DNA of 64,000 nt, from contig NZ_FQUT01000006.1 of the NCBI RefSeq assembly GCF_900129245.1, positions 154,072-218,071 on the forward strand, written 5' to 3'. The stretch is from Chryseobacterium arachidis (lineage in GTDB: Bacteria > Bacteroidota > Bacteroidia > Flavobacteriales > Weeksellaceae). Below, piece by piece: positions 51,312 through 61,463 of this stretch; the first letter of the stretch is position 1, and each line of letters opens with the position of its first letter. Both the position numbers and the translations under genes were made by a program. The notes below the pieces were generated by a model that did no database searches, was not told the DNA's origin, and saw nothing but the letters and a program-made list of their open reading frames with translations.

Positions 51312-54300
51312 ATGGCTTCAAACAAAATACAATTCAGAAGTATTCACGAACTTAAAGATCCGGCTTTAAACAATAAGCTGGCTCAGAAAGAGTTCCAGGA
51401 AGAAATTCCGGTAGAAGATTTCCTTGAAGATGCGGAAAAAAACGGTTCCGCAACTTCAAGAAGAGATTTCTTAAAACTATTAGGTTTCTCTACTGCAGCG
51501 GTAACATTGGCTGCCTGTGAAGCTCCGGTAATCAAAACGATTCCTTATGTGGTAAAGCCGCATGACATCATTCCGGGGATTCCGAACTATTACGCTTCAA
51601 CTTATTTCGACGGTTTCGATTTTGCAAGCGTTTTAGTAAAGACAAGAGAAGGAAGACCTATCAAAATTGAACCAAACCCAGTAGCCGGCGATTTAGGTAA
51701 AACTAACGCAAGAGCTCAGGCAAGTGTACTTTCTCTTTATGATAACGATAAAGTAAAGCAGCCTAAATTTGAAGGTAAAGACGAAACTTTCGATAAAGTA
51801 GACAGTTTTGTACTTAAAGGATTGGAAGAAGCGAAAGGCGCAGGTAAAAGAATCGTATTATTATCCCATTCTTTTGCATCGCCTACTTTCAAAAAATTAT
51901 TTGCTGATTTTAAAGCGACATATCCTACAGCAGAATTAGTAACGTATGATGCTTATCCTTATGCTGCTGCATTAGACGCAGCTCAGGAAGTTTTCGGTAC
52001 AAGAGCATTACCGGTTTACGATCTTAAGGGAACTGAGCTGGTAGTTGCCTTCCAGGCTGATTTCTTAGGAGATTATAACGCAGGAAGTCTGGAATCTTCT
52101 TACGCAGTGGCAAGAACTCCGGGAAAAAATATGTTGAGACACGTTCAGGTTGAATCGAATATGTCTTTAACAGGAGCTAATGCTGACGAAAGAATCAGAT
52201 TAAAACCAAGCGCTGTAAACAAAACATTAGTTGAAGTTTATAACGCAATCTTAGGAGCTGGCACTTCAGACAAAACAGCTTCCGAGCTGGCTAAAGAATT
52301 ATTGGCAAAAGGAAACAAAGCAGTTGTTTTTGCTGATGGTTCAAAAGGTGCTCAAGTTTTGGCTCACTTAATTAACCAAAAATTAGGATCAGTAGCTTTC
52401 ACAGGTAAAGCAAACTTCCTGAAAGATTTCGATAAAGCAAGATTCGAGGAATTCCTTGGATGGGTAAACGGAGGACAGGTTGGTGTATTGATCGCGAACA
52501 ATGTAGACCCGATTTACTCTTACCACAAAGGTGAAGATTTCAAAAAATCTTTGTCAAAAGTTCCTTACGTAATCGCAGTTGCTGATAAGAAAAATGAAAT
52601 GTACAAAGCAGCGAAAGCTGTAATTCCTGTAGCCAACTGGTTGGAATCTTGGGGTGATATTGAGCCTCAGACAGGAGTATATTCATTGATGCAGCCTACG
52701 ATCCAGAAGATCTACAAATCAAGACAGATTGAAGAATCTTTATTGGTTTGGAAAAATGGTAAAAATAATGCTGCTAATAATTACTATGATTATTTAAAAG
52801 CCAATGCTTCTTCTATTTTAGGAGGAACTTCTTTCAACAAAGCTTTATATAACGGTATCAACGCTTCTACAAATGCTACGACTTTGTCTTATGCAGGAGG
52901 AAACGGTGCTCAGGCTGTTGCTGAAGTAAGTGGTTTCAAACCTTCAGATTTAGAATTGGTATTATACACTAAGACAGCAATGGGAGACGGAACTCAGGCA
53001 AACAACCCTTGGTTGCAGGAATTACCGGATCCGATTACAAGAATGTCTTGGGATAACTATTTGACAATGTCTCCGAAAGACGCAGAAAGATTGGGTATTG
53101 ACAACGATCTTAACGCGAGAATGCAGTTGGACGGTTCTATCGTAAACCTTACTGTAAACGGAGTTACAATAAAAGATGTTCCTGTATTTGTACAACCAGG
53201 ACAGGCTGACGGATCTGTAGGTCTTGCGCTTGGATATGGTAAGAAAAACTCAGGAGCGACAGCTGATACTGGTGTAAATGCTTATCCTTTATTTGACGGT
53301 TCTAACTTAGTTGTTTCTAATGTTAAGATCGAAAAAACAGGAGAAGACCACGAATTTGCAGGTATCCAGCTTCAAAATACATTAATGGGACGTTATGAAA
53401 TTGCGAAGGAAGTTCCTTTGGCTGATTTCTTAAACGTAGCATTTGATGATGAGCACAACGGATGGAATAAGCCTTTGGAATATCATACAATCAGTGGAGC
53501 TCTTCCTGCAAGAAAAATTGATCTTTGGGATGCTTTCGATGATACGGACGGACCTCACTTCAACTTATCAATTGACCTGAACTCTTGTACTGGTTGTGGA
53601 GCATGTATTATTGCTTGTCAGGCAGAAAACAACGTTCCTGTTGTAGGTAAAGACGAGATCAGAATGTCGAGAGATATGTATTGGTTAAGAATCGACCGTT
53701 ACTATTCTTCAAGACAGAAGGTAGAAGTTTATGAAGGATTAAAAGAAGGAATGGCAGTTCCTGAATTATACGGAACAGCATTCAACAAAGAAGGAGGTGC
53801 CTTAAACCACCCTGCTGATAATCCGGATGTAATCTTCCAGCCGGTAATGTGTCAGCACTGTAACCACGCTCCTTGTGAAACTGTATGTCCGGTAGCGGCA
53901 ACTTCACACGGTAAGCAAGGTCAGAACCACATGGCTTACAACAGATGTATCGGTACAAGATATTGTGCAAACAACTGTCCTTATAAAGTAAGACGTTTCA
54001 ACTGGTTTACTTATAACCTGAACGACAAGTTCGATTTCAATATGAATAACGATCTTGGAAGAATGGTTCTAAACCCGGACGTAGTGGTAAGAACAAGAGG
54101 GGTTATGGAGAAATGTTCAATGTGTATCCAAATGACTCAGACTACTATTCTTGAAGCTAAAAAAGAGAATAGAATCGTTAAAGACGGAGAGTTCCAGACA
54201 GCTTGTTCTAAAGCTTGTTCTACTGGTTCTATCAAGTTTGGAGACATGAATGACAAAGAATCTGAAGTTAGAAAGCAATATGCCGGAAACAGAAGATATT

Positions 54301-54374
54301 ATTTACTAGAGGAGATCGGAACAAAACCAAACGTGTTCTATCACACTAAAGTAAGAAACAGAGTAGAAAAATAA
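51312..54374 (+). CDS. actB: Alternative complex III subunit ActB (molybdopterin-like plus Fe-S)
   Basis: This 1020-residue peripheral subunit combines a molybdopterin-oxidoreductase-like domain that carries no cofactor in known complexes (about 75-700) with a C-terminal iron-sulfur domain. The twin-arginine signal SRRDFLKLLGFSTAAVTLAAC is within residues 48-69. Fe-S ligand sets appear at CTGCGACIIACQ, CQHCNHAPCETVCP, CIGTRYCANNCP and CSMCIQ...CSKAC. The length and layout match ActB of other Bacteroidota. It is followed closely by actC. Confidence 0.92.
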   Translation: MASNKIQFRSIHELKDPALNNKLAQKEFQEEIPVEDFLEDAEKNGSATSRRDFLKLLGFSTAAVTLAACEAPVIKTIPYVVKPHDIIPGIPNYYASTYFDGFDFASVLVKTREGRPIKIEPNPVAGDLGKTNARAQASVLSLYDNDKVKQPKFEGKDETFDKVDSFVLKGLEEAKGAGKRIVLLSHSFASPTFKKLFADFKATYPTAELVTYDAYPYAAALDAAQEVFGTRALPVYDLKGTELVVAFQADFLGDYNAGSLESSYAVARTPGKNMLRHVQVESNMSLTGANADERIRLKPSAVNKTLVEVYNAILGAGTSDKTASELAKELLAKGNKAVVFADGSKGAQVLAHLINQKLGSVAFTGKANFLKDFDKARFEEFLGWVNGGQVGVLIANNVDPIYSYHKGEDFKKSLSKVPYVIAVADKKNEMYKAAKAVIPVANWLESWGDIEPQTGVYSLMQPTIQKIYKSRQIEESLLVWKNGKNNAANNYYDYLKANASSILGGTSFNKALYNGINASTNATTLSYAGGNGAQAVAEVSGFKPSDLELVLYTKTAMGDGTQANNPWLQELPDPITRMSWDNYLTMSPKDAERLGIDNDLNARMQLDGSIVNLTVNGVTIKDVPVFVQPGQADGSVGLALGYGKKNSGATADTGVNAYPLFDGSNLVVSNVKIEKTGEDHEFAGIQLQNTLMGRYEIAKEVPLADFLNVAFDDEHNGWNKPLEYHTISGALPARKIDLWDAFDDTDGPHFNLSIDLNSCTGCGACIIACQAENNVPVVGKDEIRMSRDMYWLRIDRYYSSRQKVEVYEGLKEGMAVPELYGTAFNKEGGALNHPADNPDVIFQPVMCQHCNHAPCETVCPVAATSHGKQGQNHMAYNRCIGTRYCANNCPYKVRRFNWFTYNLNDKFDFNMNNDLGRMVLNPDVVVRTRGVMEKCSMCIQMTQTTILEAKKENRIVKDGEFQTACSKACSTGSIKFGDMNDKESEVRKQYAGNRRYYLLEEIGTKPNVFYHTKVRNRVEK

Positions 54375-54399
54375 AGTTTAAATAATAAATAGGTAAAAA

Positions 54400-55797
54400 A
54401 TGTCAGGACATTACGAAGCTCCGATAAGGGAACCTCTAATTATTGGTCACAAAACTTATCACGATATCACAGAAGATATTGCACGACCTATCGAAGAAAG
54501 AGCAGGTAAATTATGGTGGATCTCATTATATGCTGCCTTAGTTCTATTCCTATATGGGTTCGGTTGTATCGCTTATACTATCGGAACAGGTATTGGAGCA
54601 TGGGGACTTAACAGAACTATTAACTGGGGTTGGGATATTACCAACTTCGTATGGTGGGTAGGTATCGGTCACGCCGGAACACTTATCTCCGCAGTATTAT
54701 TATTATTTAGACAGAGATGGAGAATGTCTGTAAACAGATCTGCAGAGGCGATGACGATCTTTGCGGTTGTACAGGCAGCAATCTTCCCTGTAATCCACAT
54801 GGGTAGAGTTTGGGTAGGATATTGGGTATTCCCTTTACCAAACCAGTTCGGTTCTCTTTGGGGGAACTTCAACTCTCCTCTACTTTGGGACGTATTTGCG
54901 ATCTCTACGTATTTCTCAGTATCTACAGTATTTTGGTTTATGGGATTGATCCCTGACTTTGCAATGATCAGAGACAGAGCGAAAACTCCTTGGACTAAGA
55001 AAATTTATACATTCCTTGCATTCGGTTGGGGTGGTAAAGCAAAACACTGGCAAAGATTCGAAGAGCTTTCTTTGGTTCTTGCAGGTTTGGCAACGCCGCT
55101 TGTATTCTCAGTACACACTACCGTATCTTTTGACTTCGCAACTTCGGTAATTAAAGGATGGCACTCTACAATCTACCCTCCTTACTTCGTTGCCGGTGCG
55201 ATCTTCTCAGGATTCGCGATGGTACAGACGCTATTGTTAGTTGCAAGAAAAGTTTGTCACCTTGAAGATTACATTACAATGTATCATATCGAAATTATGA
55301 ACATCGTAATCATCTTGACTGGTGGTATGGTAACTGTAGCTTACGCAACTGAATATTTCATCGGATGGTACTCTGGGTCTAGATTCGAAGATTTCACATA
55401 TCTTTCTCCGGGTGCTGCTGTTGGACCTTACTGGTGGGCTTTCTGGTCACTAATTATCTGTAACCTTGTTGTTCCTGCTTCTTTCTGGTTCAAAAGACTA
55501 AGAACGAACATTATCTGGACATTCATCGTTGCATTGATCATCAACATCGGTATGTGGTTTGAGCGTTTTGATATCATCGTTATCAACCTTTCTAGAGACT
55601 ACTTACCAGGATCTTGGACAATGTTTAAACCAACGATCATTGATGTGGGTGTATACTTAGGAACAATCGGGTTCTTCTCTGTATTATTCTTATTATATGC
55701 AAGAACATTCCCTGTAATTGCACAGGCTGAATTAAAATCGATTTTGAAAATCTCAGGTGAAACTTATAAAGCAAAAGAAGGAGATGAGCACCACTAA
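54400..55797 (+). CDS. actC: Alternative complex III subunit ActC (NrfD-like)
   Basis: This 465-residue integral membrane subunit has about ten helices of the NrfD/PsrC type and is expected to bind menaquinol with ActB. The protein starts SGHYEAPIREPLIIGHKTYHD and has the landmarks WGWDITNFVWWVGIGHAGTL and HTTVSFDFATS with WHSTIYPPYF soon after. The last 14 bases overlap actD. The predicted role is quinol oxidation coupled to proton movement, as in the known Flavobacterium complex. Confidence 0.92.
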   Translation: MSGHYEAPIREPLIIGHKTYHDITEDIARPIEERAGKLWWISLYAALVLFLYGFGCIAYTIGTGIGAWGLNRTINWGWDITNFVWWVGIGHAGTLISAVLLLFRQRWRMSVNRSAEAMTIFAVVQAAIFPVIHMGRVWVGYWVFPLPNQFGSLWGNFNSPLLWDVFAISTYFSVSTVFWFMGLIPDFAMIRDRAKTPWTKKIYTFLAFGWGGKAKHWQRFEELSLVLAGLATPLVFSVHTTVSFDFATSVIKGWHSTIYPPYFVAGAIFSGFAMVQTLLLVARKVCHLEDYITMYHIEIMNIVIILTGGMVTVAYATEYFIGWYSGSRFEDFTYLSPGAAVGPYWWAFWSLIICNLVVPASFWFKRLRTNIIWTFIVALIINIGMWFERFDIIVINLSRDYLPGSWTMFKPTIIDVGVYLGTIGFFSVLFLLYARTFPVIAQAELKSILKISGETYKAKEGDEHH

Positions 55798-56305
55798 AAT
55801 TGTATACGGACTTTATGCTGACGACGACGATTTAATGAACGGCGTTAAAGCATTCAACGATAAAGGAATCGCAATCAACGAAGTTTATACTCCGTTTCCG
55901 GTTCACGGACTAGACAAAGCTTTAGGTTTAAAGAAAACAAGAATTTCTGATGCTGCTTTCATCTATGCTTGTTATGGGGTTACAATCGGTGCTACACTTA
56001 CTTGGTATGTGATGAACCACGACTGGCCTCAAAACATCGGTGGTAAACCTGCTTTCGACTGGGCTCACAACATGCCTGCATTCGTAGTGCCAATGTTCGA
56101 GCTTATGGTATTCTGTGCCGCTCACATGATGTCATTAACTTTCTTGGTAAGAAATAAAATGTATCCTGGAGCTCCTGCACAAAACCCGGATCCAAGAACA
56201 ACGGATGACAAGTTCCTTATGGAATTCGTAACTGAAGATGTAGAATCTGTAAAACAGTTGCTGATTGAAACTGGAGTTGAAGAAATAACTGTTAAAGACG
56301 CTTAA
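55784..56305 (+). CDS. actD: Alternative complex III subunit ActD (DUF3341)
   Basis: This 173-residue subunit has a soluble N terminus (STTKIVYGLYADDDDLMNGV) and two membrane helices at about 60-80 and 95-120. It matches the DUF3341/ActD family. I start at ATG 55784, 14 bases inside actC; an upstream TTG at 55757 is unlikely. actE begins 1 base after its stop codon. Confidence 0.88.
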   Translation: MSTTKIVYGLYADDDDLMNGVKAFNDKGIAINEVYTPFPVHGLDKALGLKKTRISDAAFIYACYGVTIGATLTWYVMNHDWPQNIGGKPAFDWAHNMPAFVVPMFELMVFCAAHMMSLTFLVRNKMYPGAPAQNPDPRTTDDKFLMEFVTEDVESVKQLLIETGVEEITVKDA

Positions 56306-56306
56306 A

Positions 56307-56999
56307 ATGAAAAAGAATCTATTAAGAATTACAGCAGTTTTAGGTTTAACAACAGTGTTACTTAATTCTTGCGGACCGAAAGAAAATGTACCTTTAGTAT
56401 ACTTCCCGGATATGTACTTCCCTGTGGCTTACGACCCGTTGATGAAAGCTCAGGATGCATATTCAGATCATGAAAATGAAATTCCGGCATTTGTTAAAAA
56501 TAGTTTTGCAACAGGACTTTCTCCGGTAGAAGGATCAGTAGCTCAAAATAAAGACGGTATTTTTGAAGAAGGTTTACTTCCAAAAAACGTTGATGAGTAT
56601 AACGCAGGTTATGATGCTTCGAAAAAAATGACTGCTTCTCCATTAAATCCGGCAAATGCTGCTAAGGATATTGAAAGAGGGAAACTGTTATTCGACAAAA
56701 CTTGTGCTGCTTGTCACGGAACAGGAGGAGATGGACAAGGACCAATCGTACAATCAGGAGCATTCTCGGGTGTACCGAACTATGCTGACAGAGAAATTAC
56801 TGTGGGATCTGTTCATTATGTATTAACAAACGGTAGAAATGCAATGGGATCTTATGCAGGGCAACTAAACCCTGGAGACAGATGGAGAGTCGCAATGTAT
56901 GTGATGAGTGCTTTCAAAAAAGGAGCAGCAGCACCGGCAGCAGCTACAGCGACGACAGCAGAGGCTAAACCTGAAACTACTACCGAAACTAAAAAATAA
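56307..56999 (+). CDS. actE: Alternative complex III subunit ActE (mono-heme cytochrome c lipoprotein)
   Basis: This 230-residue lipoprotein has the lipobox TVLLNSC near Cys22. One heme-binding motif CAACH lies near residue 133 (LLFDKTCAACHGTGGDGQG), with a distal Met ligand likely in RNAMGSYAGQL. A Pro/Ala/Thr/Glu-rich tail follows. It probably donates electrons to the terminal oxidase or a soluble cytochrome. It lies between actD (1-base gap) and actF (8-base gap). Confidence 0.9.
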   Translation: MKKNLLRITAVLGLTTVLLNSCGPKENVPLVYFPDMYFPVAYDPLMKAQDAYSDHENEIPAFVKNSFATGLSPVEGSVAQNKDGIFEEGLLPKNVDEYNAGYDASKKMTASPLNPANAAKDIERGKLLFDKTCAACHGTGGDGQGPIVQSGAFSGVPNYADREITVGSVHYVLTNGRNAMGSYAGQLNPGDRWRVAMYVMSAFKKGAAAPAAATATTAEAKPETTTETKK

Positions 57000-57007
57000 G
57001 AAAAGAA

Positions 57008-58339
57008 ATGTATAGTTTTTCACCAAAATTAAAATCAACTTCTATAATCCTTCTTGTTGTAGGTTTAGTTTTATTCGGTATTGGTTTCTTTTTGAACAAA
57101 GGAATTTCTGCCGAGAAAATAGAGCACATGATGGAAGCTGTTCATGCAGCTGGTCATACTGCTCCTACCCACTCAAGTGAAATGGTAGGTCCTCAGGATC
57201 ACGCTTCTCATCTGGAGCACGCTACCCTGCAGGTTCACAACCAGCCTTTAGCGGCAATACATTTTGTAGCTGTATTTTTCTTTGGAGTGAGCTGCTGCGT
57301 ATTATTTTTCTATTCTATTCAGCACGCTGCACATGCAGGATGGCCAATTATTATTACAAGAGTAATGGAAGCTATTGCTTCTTATATTCCTTACGGAGGA
57401 GCAATCTTGATTATATTAATGATCCTGAACATTACTCACAACGGTCACTTATTCCACTGGATGGACCCTGAATTGACAGACCCTGAGTCTGCTCATTTTG
57501 ACGTGATCTTATTTGAAAAAAGAATCTTCTTAAATATCCCTTTCTATGCAGTAAGAACATTAATCTATGTATTAGGTGCTTCTTTCTTCGCTTGGAAATT
57601 GAAAGCTCAGTCTAAAAAAGTAGACGAAACTAAATCTAAAGTTGAGTATCAGATGCTTTACAGATGGGCAGTAGGATATATCGCATTCTTCGGGTTTGCT
57701 TCTGCAGCTTGGGCTTGGGACTGGTTGATGTCTATTGACCCTCACTGGTATTCTACAATGTATATCTGGTATTCAATGGTTAGCTGCCTTTCAAGTGGTA
57801 TCGGGGTAATCATCCTTTTAAGTGTTTATTTAAAGAAAAACGGATTCTTACCTCAGTTCAATGACAATCACTTACACGATTTAGGAGTATTCCTTTTCGC
57901 TACAAGTATGCTTTGGACGTATACATGGTTTGCTCAGTTTATGTTGTATTGGTACGCAAACGTTCCGGAAGAGGTTAACTACTTCTTCGGAAGATTCCAA
58001 CACTACTCTCCTACATTCTTACCGATGCTAATCATCAACTTCCTATTACCTTTATTGATCTTAGTAAGCAGCAGCATCAAGAGAAACTACAAAGTGGTTA
58101 CAACCATGGCAGTAGTCGTTATCTGTGGGCACATCTTAGATTACTTCAACATGGTAATGCCGGGAACAGTAGGACCATACTGGAAAACTCCTGAAGTATT
58201 CATCCTGATCTTAGGAGCACTTCTATTCGTAGTTGGATTATTTATGTTTACAGTGCTTACAGCATTATCTAAACTTAAACTTATTCCTACAGGTAACCCA
58301 TTCCTTCACGAATCTGAAATTTATGAATATCCTTTTTAA
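57008..58339 (+). CDS. actF: Alternative complex III subunit ActF (membrane subunit)
   Basis: This 443-residue integral membrane subunit, the partner of ActC, has about ten helices. The N terminus has one helix (20-37) followed by a His-rich loop (HMMEAVHAAGHTAPTHSSEM). Other landmarks are HWMDPELTDPESAHFD, WAWDWLMSIDPHWYSTMYIW and GTVGPYWKTPEVFI. It ends the operon: a strong hairpin terminator follows and no cytochrome oxidase gene is next, although oxidase genes often follow act clusters. Confidence 0.92.
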   Translation: MYSFSPKLKSTSIILLVVGLVLFGIGFFLNKGISAEKIEHMMEAVHAAGHTAPTHSSEMVGPQDHASHLEHATLQVHNQPLAAIHFVAVFFFGVSCCVLFFYSIQHAAHAGWPIIITRVMEAIASYIPYGGAILIILMILNITHNGHLFHWMDPELTDPESAHFDVILFEKRIFLNIPFYAVRTLIYVLGASFFAWKLKAQSKKVDETKSKVEYQMLYRWAVGYIAFFGFASAAWAWDWLMSIDPHWYSTMYIWYSMVSCLSSGIGVIILLSVYLKKNGFLPQFNDNHLHDLGVFLFATSMLWTYTWFAQFMLYWYANVPEEVNYFFGRFQHYSPTFLPMLIINFLLPLLILVSSSIKRNYKVVTTMAVVVICGHILDYFNMVMPGTVGPYWKTPEVFILILGALLFVVGLFMFTVLTALSKLKLIPTGNPFLHESEIYEYPF

Positions 58340-58363
58340 GGACTTGTAACAAAATAAATATGT

Positions 58364-58395
58364 AAAAGACTGATTAGTAAAATAATCAGTCTTTT
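58364..58395 (+). terminator. Strong hairpin terminator after actF
   Basis: Perfect 13-base arms AAAAGACTGATTA / TAATCAGTCTTTT (58364-58376, 58383-58395), followed by more T. Confidence 0.85.
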
Positions 58396-58504
58396 TTTAT
58401 GTGATGACGAGAACGATAATAATTTTTTGGTAACCTTTTACAGTTTCACTTGTCTTATCATTAAATCTGATTGTTATTTAAATTGTAACCCAAAATAAAC
58501 TTTT

Positions 58505-59521
58505 ATGAAAAGTCAATTCCTTTTATTTCTGTTTCTCTCAATACTTGGTTTTGTGAATGCACAGACCATCACCTTTCTTTCGGAAAAAACAAACAAACCT
58601 CTTCCCAAAGTTTCTGTCTTCGGAAAAGACGGCAGTATTCTGGCATACTCCGACATCGATGGTAAAATTGAGAAACAAGCGTTAAAACCCGATCAGGAAA
58701 AATTTCAGGTAGTATATAATAATTATCCTGTAGCGACTCTTTCTTATTCAGATTTAAATCAAGACGTTATTAAAATAATTGATAATGTAAGAGATATTGA
58801 AACGGTTGTTATTAAAAATACAAAACCTGCGAAATACATTTTCGTAAAAGGAAACTTCAATTCTTATCTTACCGTAAACAATACCGTAAACTGCTATGCC
58901 GACGGAATCGTCACCTATATTTTTGACAACAGTACAAAAAAACTGAAAAGTACCAATGTAGAACAATACAGAATTTTCAAAATTGAAGAACCACAAAATG
59001 ACAGGAAAAGAACATTTACGCTAAGTTACGATTCTTCTTTGCAGCTTCCCGACATCAAAGATGCAGGAACTATTCTTGACTACAAACAAAAGAAAAACAC
59101 GAGAATCAAAGAATTAAAAAGTGATAAAAAAGACATGATGGAAATCTCTGGAGAAGCATTACAAAAAAAGGAATTTGCTTTTCTTGGTTATAGATTTTTC
59201 GATTTAAAAAGTACAATCAATATTTCTTATGATAAAGATTCTAAGAAAACATTGCGTGATTTTTTAGAATTTAATGAAGTTGCATATTTAAAAGTAAAAC
59301 ATAAAAGCGAACCGGAATACAACCAATTAATAAATTACAACAATTTTTACCCTACAGAATTGTCTTTCAAAAACGAAAAAGATCTGGAAAAAGTAAAATT
59401 CGACACAGACAACAGCAACTACAGTACAAATTATTGGCAAGATTCATCTTTTCCGAATATGCAGACCGTTTTCAGTACATTTTTTCAGAACCGTCTAAAA
59501 GAGCAACAAAATAAAAAATAA
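58505..59521 (+). CDS. Exported protein, function unknown
   Basis: This 338-residue protein has a signal peptide (MKSQFLLFLFLSILGFVNAQ). An N-terminal domain of about 80 residues looks like a carboxypeptidase-regulatory-like beta fold (TNKPLPKVSVFGKDGSIL). A long Lys-rich region without recognised motifs follows. I cannot name a family. Similar proteins with such a fold are common in Bacteroidota next to surface or outer-membrane genes. It lies between the act terminator and the lipoprotein gene. Confidence 0.6.
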   Translation: MKSQFLLFLFLSILGFVNAQTITFLSEKTNKPLPKVSVFGKDGSILAYSDIDGKIEKQALKPDQEKFQVVYNNYPVATLSYSDLNQDVIKIIDNVRDIETVVIKNTKPAKYIFVKGNFNSYLTVNNTVNCYADGIVTYIFDNSTKKLKSTNVEQYRIFKIEEPQNDRKRTFTLSYDSSLQLPDIKDAGTILDYKQKKNTRIKELKSDKKDMMEISGEALQKKEFAFLGYRFFDLKSTINISYDKDSKKTLRDFLEFNEVAYLKVKHKSEPEYNQLINYNNFYPTELSFKNEKDLEKVKFDTDNSNYSTNYWQDSSFPNMQTVFSTFFQNRLKEQQNKK

Positions 59522-59546
59522 CCTGCTCTATTAATAAAGGTTTTAT

Positions 59547-59554
59547 TATTTTTG
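59547..59554 (+). promoter_or_regulatory. -7 element of the lipoprotein-apt operon
   Basis: TATTTTTG matches TAnnTTTG, 18 bases before the start codon at 59572. Confidence 0.5.
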
Positions 59555-59571
59555 TGGTAAACAGAAAAAAA

Positions 59572-60783
59572 ATGAAAAAGTTTTCTTTTCTACTAATTTT
59601 CAGCTTGTTGCTTTTCACAGCATGCAAGAAAGATCATGTAGATGCTACGAATACTAAAACTTTGCAGTCGAGTATCAACGATATGGCGGCTAGTCTTCCT
59701 ACTATTAAACAAATCAAGTTTAATGAGGCCCTTTATATTCTAAAAACCTTTGGTGTAGAAGCCGATGGTGATGTTGCCGAATTGAAAGCCCTTGGACAAT
59801 TAATCAACGGGAAAAAAGTTCCGGAAATTATGACACTGGCAGACCAGGTAGCACAGAAAAACGGTATCGAATGGGCTAGTACAGCACCACCATCATTAGG
59901 TGAAATGAATATCTTCGGGGACGAAACTGCAAAAGAGAGAGATGCAAATGACGTTAGAGCAAATTCATTAAGCATTACCACAAGACCAACTGGCGATGAC
60001 GGAGCGGGAGCACCAACAGCTATTCAGATCATTCCAAGATTAGTTGATAACGCAGGGAACCCTGTTGCCTTCACCGGAGCTGGCTTGGAAGCGACTCTTG
60101 AGGTATTCAGTAACGGAGTAAAACTTTCGACAGCGAAAAACTTAATGCAGGATAATAATTTCAAAGGGTTTAATTTAAAATTCTCTTCACTTCCTGCGGC
60201 TAAAGTGGTTGATAACAAAATAGATATTACGGTTTCGGTAAAAACGACAGCGAAAACATTTAAAATGACAAAGATAGGTTTAGATGTAAACAGCTCTTTG
60301 CTGAATGTTCCGGCACCTCCAAAAGTAGATTCTACAGCAGTTATTCAGGATCCGGCAGTTATTGATCCGAACAACCCGAATGCCACCGTGCCTCCTGGTA
60401 CTACAGATCCTAATGCTCCTACTACGGCTCCGGCGACTACTCCGGCTGCCCCTAAACAACCGACAGCAGATCCTAAAAATATTGTATCTGGATTTTTGAA
60501 TAATGTAAGTTCTCAAAACTTAAAAGCGGCATATAATTCGGCGAGCAACCCAAGTTGGGGAAGCTATGAATCTTTCTCTAACCCGACATCCGGTTTTGGT
60601 TCAGTTAAGAATGTAAGCGTAAAAAATATTACGACCAATGCTTCAACTACCAACGCAGCAACTGTAAATGCAACATACGACGTAACTGATAAAAGTGGAA
60701 AAACAACTTCTCTTAAAGCAACCTTCGGACTTAAGAACGTAAATGGAGACTGGAAAATTTCCAGCTATAAAATCAATCCATAA
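59572..60783 (+). CDS. Lipoprotein with C-terminal DUF4878-like domain
   Basis: This 403-residue lipoprotein has the lipobox LLFTAC (from ATG 59572; a GTG at 59554 would overlap the promoter). The N-terminal helical part (about 30-110) is followed by a beta-rich domain. A Pro/Thr/Ala-rich linker (TDPNAPTTAPATTPAAP) comes next. The C-terminal domain of about 110 residues (DPKNIVSGFLNNVSSQNLKA ... NGDWKISSYKINP) resembles NTF2-like DUF4878 lipoprotein domains. The function is unknown. apt follows after 2 bases, so they are co-transcribed. Confidence 0.7.
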   Translation: MKKFSFLLIFSLLLFTACKKDHVDATNTKTLQSSINDMAASLPTIKQIKFNEALYILKTFGVEADGDVAELKALGQLINGKKVPEIMTLADQVAQKNGIEWASTAPPSLGEMNIFGDETAKERDANDVRANSLSITTRPTGDDGAGAPTAIQIIPRLVDNAGNPVAFTGAGLEATLEVFSNGVKLSTAKNLMQDNNFKGFNLKFSSLPAAKVVDNKIDITVSVKTTAKTFKMTKIGLDVNSSLLNVPAPPKVDSTAVIQDPAVIDPNNPNATVPPGTTDPNAPTTAPATTPAAPKQPTADPKNIVSGFLNNVSSQNLKAAYNSASNPSWGSYESFSNPTSGFGSVKNVSVKNITTNASTTNAATVNATYDVTDKSGKTTSLKATFGLKNVNGDWKISSYKINP

Positions 60784-60785
60784 GA

Positions 60786-61322
60786 ATGGCTGCACAAAAA
60801 TTAATTAAGAAATTAGAAGAAACGATTGAAAATATTCCTGATTTCCCGATTCCCGGGATTCAGTTTAAAGACATCTCTCCTATTTTCTTAAATCCCGGAT
60901 TATATGAAGAGGTAATTGCTGATTTGGTAAATTTCAGCAAAGGAAAAGTAGATGCAGTCTGCGGAATTGAAAGCCGTGGTTATCTTTTTGGTATTGCCAT
61001 TGCCGTTGCTTTGGAAGTTCCGTTTATTTTAATAAGAAAAGCAGGAAAACTTCCACCTCCGGTAATTTCAGAAAAATATGATCTGGAATACGGAAGTGCC
61101 ATCATTGAGACCCGTGAAGGGCAAATAAAACCAGGAGAAAGAATTTTAATTCATGATGATCTTTTAGCCACAGGAGGAACAACGGAAGCCGCTGCAAAAT
61201 TAGTTGAAAAGCAGGGGGCAACCGTTGCACAATTCAGTTTTCTGATTGGCTTAAAAGACCTGAACGGAAAAGAAAAATTAGACAAATTCAATGCAGAAGT
61301 TTATCATATTTTAGAATATTAA
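60786..61322 (+). CDS. apt: Adenine phosphoribosyltransferase
   Basis: Apt salvages adenine to AMP using PRPP. The 178-residue protein has FPIPGIQFKDISP and the PRPP-binding loop ILIHDDLLATGGTTEAA (about 118-134), together with GIESRGYLFG. The length is normal. It lies 2 bases after the lipoprotein gene and has a hairpin terminator. Cytosolic. Confidence 0.95.
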   Translation: MAAQKLIKKLEETIENIPDFPIPGIQFKDISPIFLNPGLYEEVIADLVNFSKGKVDAVCGIESRGYLFGIAIAVALEVPFILIRKAGKLPPPVISEKYDLEYGSAIIETREGQIKPGERILIHDDLLATGGTTEAAAKLVEKQGATVAQFSFLIGLKDLNGKEKLDKFNAEVYHILEY

Positions 61323-61341
61323 ACTTTTCAGAATACCATCT

Positions 61342-61376
61342 AAAATGCTTTATGAATCAATTTCATAGAGCATTTT
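61342..61376 (+). terminator. Long hairpin terminator after apt
   Basis: Fifteen-base arms AAAATGCTTTATGAA / TTCATAGAGCATTTT, with one G-T wobble and a 5-base loop, followed by T. Confidence 0.85.
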
Positions 61377-61463
61377 TTATAATTTAGAATTCACAATTCA
61401 CACATTCACAGTTGCCAATTCTCTTGAATTATTCAAATAAAATCAATAATACGCACAAAGTAT

